In this document: positions 5,842 to 7,858 of the stretch, piece after piece | Position numbering within the stretch: the first letter of the stretch is position 1 | Layout of the letters: each line of letters opens with the position of its first letter | Assembly: GCA_046733275.1 (NCBI GenBank) | Contig: JBKPOW010000200.1 | Coordinates: 1-7,858 of the forward strand | Length of the DNA: 7,858 bases | DNA from: VRUE01 sp046733275 | GTDB lineage: Bacteria > Actinomycetota > Thermoleophilia > Solirubrobacterales > 70-9 | Direction: 5' to 3' | Program-made: the position numbers and the translations under genes | Notes under the pieces: model-generated | What the model saw: only the letters and a program-made list of their open reading frames with translations | Told to the model about the DNA's origin: nothing | Databases searched by the model: none

Positions 5842-6544
5842 CGAGCACCTCGCGCGAGTCCAGGTGGGCGGCAACCTTGCGCTTGACTCGCTGCAGGGCG
5901 TTGTCGACCGTCTTCGTGTCGCACTCGAGCCGCTCGGCCGTCGCCTCGTAGGAGTGGCCGTCGAGATAGAGCGAGAGGACGCGGCTCTCCAGGTCGGAGA
6001 GGACGCCGGAGGTGCCCGAGAGGCAGGAGACGAGGCTCTCCAGCTCTTCGCTGGCGATCACCTGGTTGACCGGGTCGGCGACGCTTGGGCCGGGCAGGAT
6101 CTCGTCCAGGGTGGTGTCCGAGTCGCCCGCAGCGGCGGGGGTGTGGCTGAAGGAGACGTACTGGTTGAGGGGCGTGTGCTTGTTGCGGGTGGCGGTCTTC
6201 ACCGCGGTGATGATCTGGCGGGTGATGCAGAGCTCGGCGAAGCTGCGGAAGCTCGACTCGCGGTCGCTGCGGTAGTCGCGAATCGCCTTGTAGAGGCCGA
6301 GCAGGCCTTCCTGGATCAGGTCATCGCTCTCGCCACCGAGGAGGAAGTAGGACGAAGCCTTGAGACGGACGAAGCCGCGGTAGCGACGCACGATCGTGTC
6401 GTAGGCATCGGTCCGACCCTCCTTGGCGAGGGCGACGAGGTAATGATCATCAAGCTCAGCTTGAGGGTTAGCATTAGGACGCGTAGAGCCGTTGAAATGG
6501 CCGCTGGGGAGCCGCAATTCCTGCGTAGGCGACGATAGAGCCAC
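5837..6544 (-). CDS. sigH: RNA polymerase sigma factor, SigH-type (sigma-70 family, sigma-30 class)
   Basis: A 235-residue sigma factor. After a variable N-terminus (1-31), region 2 runs from about 32 to 120. It contains EGRTDAYDTIVRRYRGFVRLKASSYF, the core-binding DDLIQEGLLGLYKAIRDY (74-91) and the -10-reading segment around SSFRSFAELCITRQIITAVKT. The linker HTPLNQYVSFSH (123-134) is characteristic of SigH rather than ECF sigma factors. Region 4 (about 180-226) has the helix-turn-helix GHSYEATAERLECDTKTVDNAL. The start is GTG 6544, with an excellent ribosome site AAAGGAG 8 nt upstream. In Bacillus SigH drives transition-state and sporulation genes; the role in non-sporulating actinobacteria is not established. 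It follows rlmB by 181 nt and has its own promoter and a structured leader, suggesting independent control. Family call is confident. Confidence 0.94.
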   Translation of the reverse strand: MALSSPTQELRLPSGHFNGSTRPNANPQAELDDHYLVALAKEGRTDAYDTIVRRYRGFVRLKASSYFLLGGESDDLIQEGLLGLYKAIRDYRSDRESSFRSFAELCITRQIITAVKTATRNKHTPLNQYVSFSHTPAAAGDSDTTLDEILPGPSVADPVNQVIASEELESLVSCLSGTSGVLSDLESRVLSLYLDGHSYEATAERLECDTKTVDNALQRVKRKVAAHLDSREVLA

Positions 6545-6552
6545 TGATCCTT

Positions 6553-6559
6553 CTCCTTT
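6553..6559 (-). promoter_or_regulatory. Ribosome binding site of sigH
   Basis: AAAGGAG on the minus strand lies 8 nt before GTG 6544. It is the best Shine-Dalgarno sequence in the window and fixes the sigH start at a GTG. Confidence 0.85.
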
Positions 6560-6572
6560 GAGATGAAGGGTC

Positions 6573-6600
6573 GTGGCGCCGGTACCTCCCCTGTGGCGCC
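6573..6600. repeat. Direct repeat GTGGCGCC in the sigH leader
   Basis: GTGGCGCC occurs at 6573-6580 and again at 6593-6600, exactly 20 bp apart (about two helical turns). Each contains the palindrome GGCGCC. Between them the minus strand reads GGGGAGGT, a ribosome-site-like sequence with no start codon at proper spacing. It could be a protein-binding site or the two arms of a hairpin in the leader RNA. Function is unknown. Confidence 0.4.
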
Positions 6601-6614
6601 CTGTATGAACTGGC

Positions 6615-6641
6615 TGAATCTCAGACTCAAGCTGAGGTTCA
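6615..6641 (-). promoter_or_regulatory. Stem-loop in the sigH 5' leader
   Basis: TGAATCTCAG (6615-6624) and CTGAGGTTCA (6632-6641) form a 10-position stem with nine Watson-Crick pairs and a 7-nt loop. It lies between the sigH promoter and its ribosome site. Its loop-side sequence CTCAAGCTGAG (6626-6636) recurs in inverted orientation at 6455-6465 within the sigH coding region, so a competing long-range pairing is possible. Confidence 0.45.
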
Positions 6642-6657
6642 CCCTTGTTGGCGCGGC

Positions 6658-6686
6658 ATTCTTACCGGCTTGCGGAGTTCTGTCAA
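6658..6686 (-). promoter_or_regulatory. Sigma-70-type promoter of sigH
   Basis: The minus strand has a perfect -35 TTGACA (6686-6681), then 16 nt, then TAAGAAT (6664-6658) as -10. Transcription would start near 6651, leaving a leader of about 105 nt before GTG 6544. It is the only consensus-like -35/-10 pair I found in the window. It lies between the rlmB stop and sigH, so sigH need not depend on the cysS-rlmB transcript. Confidence 0.7.
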
Positions 6687-6725
6687 CCCCAAATTGCGGA
6701 TTTCTTGCAAACGCCGTTGCAGGTG

Positions 6726-7400
6726 CTACCGCGAAGTTGGCGCTTTTCGGCGCTGACGGATCGCCTCGAACAGCAACGCAGTCGCCGCAGCAGAGACGTT
6801 GAGCGAGTCGATCTGGCCGAGACGGGGAAGCGCGATCAGGCCGTCGCAAGCTGCGGCTACGCGGGGGCGGATGCCTTTGCCCTCGCCGCCCAGGACGAGG
6901 ACGGTCGGACCGCTCAGGTCGGCGTTCCAAGGAAGCTGGTCGGCCGCCGCGTCGGCGCCCCAGATCCAGAAGCCTACCTGCTTCGCCTCCGCCAGCCAGT
7001 CGGTGACGTTGCGGACGCGGGCTATGTCCAGGTGCTCGACGGCGCCTGCCGACGCCTTGCAGGCGACCGGCGTGATCTCGGCCGCGCGGCGCTCGGGGAT
7101 GACGACCCCGGCGGCGCCGGCGAACTCGGCGGAGCGGCAGATGGCGCCGAGGTTGCGCGGGTCCTGGACCTGGTCGAGGACGAGGAGCAACGCGTCCTCG
7201 CGTTGCAGCAAGGCCCCCGAATCCACGTACGGATACGGATCGACCTCCGCAGCGACGCCCTGGTGGTCGGGTGACCCGCAGAGCCGCTCGAGCTCCTCGC
7301 CCGAGGTCTCCGGCGCCCGCCAAACCCGGCGCACGCCCCTCTTCCCCCGTTCCGCCTCTCCGACGGGCCGGCGCCCGTAGATGACCTGGCCGTCGACCAC
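6726..7400 (-). CDS. rlmB: TrmH/SpoU-family RNA 2'-O-methyltransferase, RlmB-like (23S rRNA)
   Basis: A 224-residue SPOUT-class methyltransferase. The N-terminal substrate-binding domain starts with VIYGRRPVGEAERGKRGVRRVW. The knotted catalytic domain shows all three SpoU motifs. Motif 1 is NLGAICRSAEFAGA (83-96, with Asn83 and Arg89), motif 2 is VLVLGGEGKGIRP (167-179), and motif 3 is LPRLGQIDSLNVSAAATALL (191-210, with Asn201 and Ser203). RlmB methylates the 2'-hydroxyl of G2251 of 23S rRNA using S-adenosylmethionine. The length is slightly under E. coli RlmB (243), mainly in the N-terminal domain. GTG 7400 places YGRRPV at the expected position and is 2 nt after the cysS stop, implying translational coupling. 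Family is certain; the exact rRNA target is from homology and context. A different TrmH-family target remains possible. Confidence 0.9.
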   Translation of the reverse strand: MVDGQVIYGRRPVGEAERGKRGVRRVWRAPETSGEELERLCGSPDHQGVAAEVDPYPYVDSGALLQREDALLLVLDQVQDPRNLGAICRSAEFAGAAGVVIPERRAAEITPVACKASAGAVEHLDIARVRNVTDWLAEAKQVGFWIWGADAAADQLPWNADLSGPTVLVLGGEGKGIRPRVAAACDGLIALPRLGQIDSLNVSAAATALLFEAIRQRRKAPTSR

Positions 7401-7402
7401 GC

Positions 7403-7858
7403 CTAGGCCTTGGGCACCAATTTGGCGCCGTCGGCCGAGTCCCGAACCTCCCAGCCGAGCTCGGCCAACCGCTCCCGAATCTCATCAGCCCGCCCGAAGT
7501 CCTTAGCCGCCCGAGCCTCCTCCCGCTCACGCAACAAACCCTCTGCCTCGGCGTCGGCCTCAGCTCCCTTCTCCGGCTGGGTAAGGGAGCTGAGACCGAC
7601 GAGCCCAAGCATCTCCGCCAACACCTCAACCGCCGGGTTATCGGGCACTTCCCCCCGGTTCACTTCCGCCACCAGCTCAAACACCTCAGCCATGGCTCGG
7701 GGGGTGTTGAAGTCGTCAGCGAGCGCATTTCGAAAGCTGTCGAGGCGGGATCCGGGGGAGGTCCCGACGGAGCCTCCATGCTGTTGCTCCGGCGGGGCCT
7801 CCCCCGGAGTCCGCCCAACAGGGTGCTCACGGAAGAAATTCCGAAGCCGCTCGACCCC
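7403..7858 (-). CDS. cysS: Cysteinyl-tRNA synthetase, C-terminal part (runs off the right edge)
   Basis: The frame is open from the window edge to the TAG at 7405-7403, giving 151 residues of the C-terminus. The recognisable core is FRNALADDFNTPRAMAEVFEL (42-62), the DDFNTP signature of CysS at the start of the DALR anticodon-binding region. LLREREEARAAKDFGRADEI (108-127) with RERLAELGW is the conserved terminal helix pair. CysS joins cysteine to tRNA-Cys with ATP; the HIGH and KMSKS motifs lie outside the window. Two large inverted repeats lie inside this coding region. One encodes the linker before FRNALADDFNTP (about residues 15-38) and looks like extra sequence. The other encodes the linker after MLGLVGL (about 86-103). 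Both keep the frame. rlmB follows after 2 nt. Confidence 0.95.
   Translation of the reverse strand, partial: GVERLRNFFREHPVGRTPGEAPPEQQHGGSVGTSPGSRLDSFRNALADDFNTPRAMAEVFELVAEVNRGEVPDNPAVEVLAEMLGLVGLSSLTQPEKGAEADAEAEGLLREREEARAAKDFGRADEIRERLAELGWEVRDSADGAKLVPKA
7552..7601. repeat. In-frame inverted repeat A within cysS (19-bp arms, 12-nt loop)
   Basis: Left arm 7552-7570, right arm 7583-7601, loop 7571-7582 (CTCCGGCTGGGT on plus). Eighteen of 19 positions are Watson-Crick. The one exception (7558/7595) becomes a U-G pair in the cysS mRNA, so the transcript would have an unbroken 19-bp stem. It encodes the variable linker between MLGLVGL and the terminal helices. Confidence 0.85.
7744..7815. 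repeat. In-frame inverted repeat B within cysS (30-nt arms, 12-nt loop)
   Basis: The inner arms 7751-7773 and 7786-7808 pair at 21 of 23 positions around loop 7774-7785 (CTCCATGCTGTT on plus). After two unpaired or wobble positions, five more pairs (7744-7748 with 7811-7815) bring the total to 26 of 30. The 72 nt is a multiple of three. It encodes a Gly/Pro/Gln/Ser-rich segment around EAPPEQQHGGSVGTSPG, where other CysS proteins have, to my recollection, a shorter linker. Confidence 0.88.

Noticed and set aside
5831..6538. Plus-strand open frame fully opposite sigH
   Set aside because: sigH has complete sigma regions 2 and 4, a strong ribosome site and a promoter; the antisense frame has none of these.
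6704..6723. Possible terminator after rlmB (TGCAA-ACGCCG-TTGCA core)
   Set aside because: The core stem is only 5 bp with no T tract, too weak to call a terminator.
7175..7200. 8-bp inverted repeat in rlmB (CGAGGACG/CGTCCTCG)
   Set aside because: It encodes conserved residues around REDALLLVLD, and the short length is what common codons can give by chance. It is far weaker than the cysS palindromes.
6316..7629. Minus-strand open frame of about 437 codons across rlmB and the sigH leader
   Set aside because: It is an off-frame shadow. RlmB, CysS and SigH motifs all lie in other frames over the same region.
1..7858. CRISPR array, transposase, integrase, phage or toxin-antitoxin genes
   Set aside because: No regularly spaced direct repeats and no matching protein motifs were found on either strand.

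Overview
This is a high-GC window whose gene content points to an actinobacterium, most likely Thermoleophilia (Solirubrobacterales/Gaiellales type). The clues are GC-rich codon usage, frequent GTG starts, near-leaderless starts, a SHOCT-tailed membrane protein, and a SigH-type sigma factor downstream of cysS and rlmB. The lineage is inferred from gene content and style, not proven.

Layout, left to right. (1) Positions 1-1119, minus strand: a two-gene catabolic pair. It comprises a PcpA/LinE/MhqO-type two-domain ring-cleaving dioxygenase with all expected iron and active-site residues visible, and a 4-nt-overlapping downstream gene that looks like the N-terminus of an iron-containing alcohol dehydrogenase/maleylacetate reductase. 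Together they resemble the lower half of a hydroquinone pathway. (2) Positions 1129-2529, plus strand: a six-helix membrane protein with a SHOCT tail, started divergently only 9 nt from the dioxygenase ATG. (3) tRNA-Thr(TGT), minus strand, 2536-2608. (4) A GNAT-type acetyltransferase-like protein, plus strand. (5) A single-gene modification-dependent restriction enzyme: a ScoMcrA-type SRA domain plus a PD-(D/E)XK nuclease. It has visibly lower GC than its neighbours and is probably acquired. (6) A saccharopine dehydrogenase-like NAD(P)-binding oxidoreductase, plus strand. (7) A convergent junction at 5781-5841, where a hairpin contains both stop codons. (8) Minus-strand housekeeping block cysS (partial) - rlmB - sigH. 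The order recalls the Bacillus cysS-mrnC-rlmB-yacP-sigH cluster, with mrnC and yacP absent. cysS and rlmB are 2 nt apart, while sigH has its own promoter and a structured leader of about 105 nt.

The strongest unexplained signals are two large, nearly perfect inverted repeats embedded in frame in the cysS coding sequence (7552-7601 and 7744-7815). Both have exactly 12-nt loops of similar sequence, and both lie in expected linker regions of the protein. They look like palindromic elements inserted into a gene, comparable in concept to Rickettsia palindromic elements. Other points of interest are the nuclease island, the divergent overlapping promoter, a start-codon palindrome at 4671-4686, and self-complementary sequences in the sigH leader and early coding region. 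No CRISPR array, transposase, integrase or phage gene is visible.
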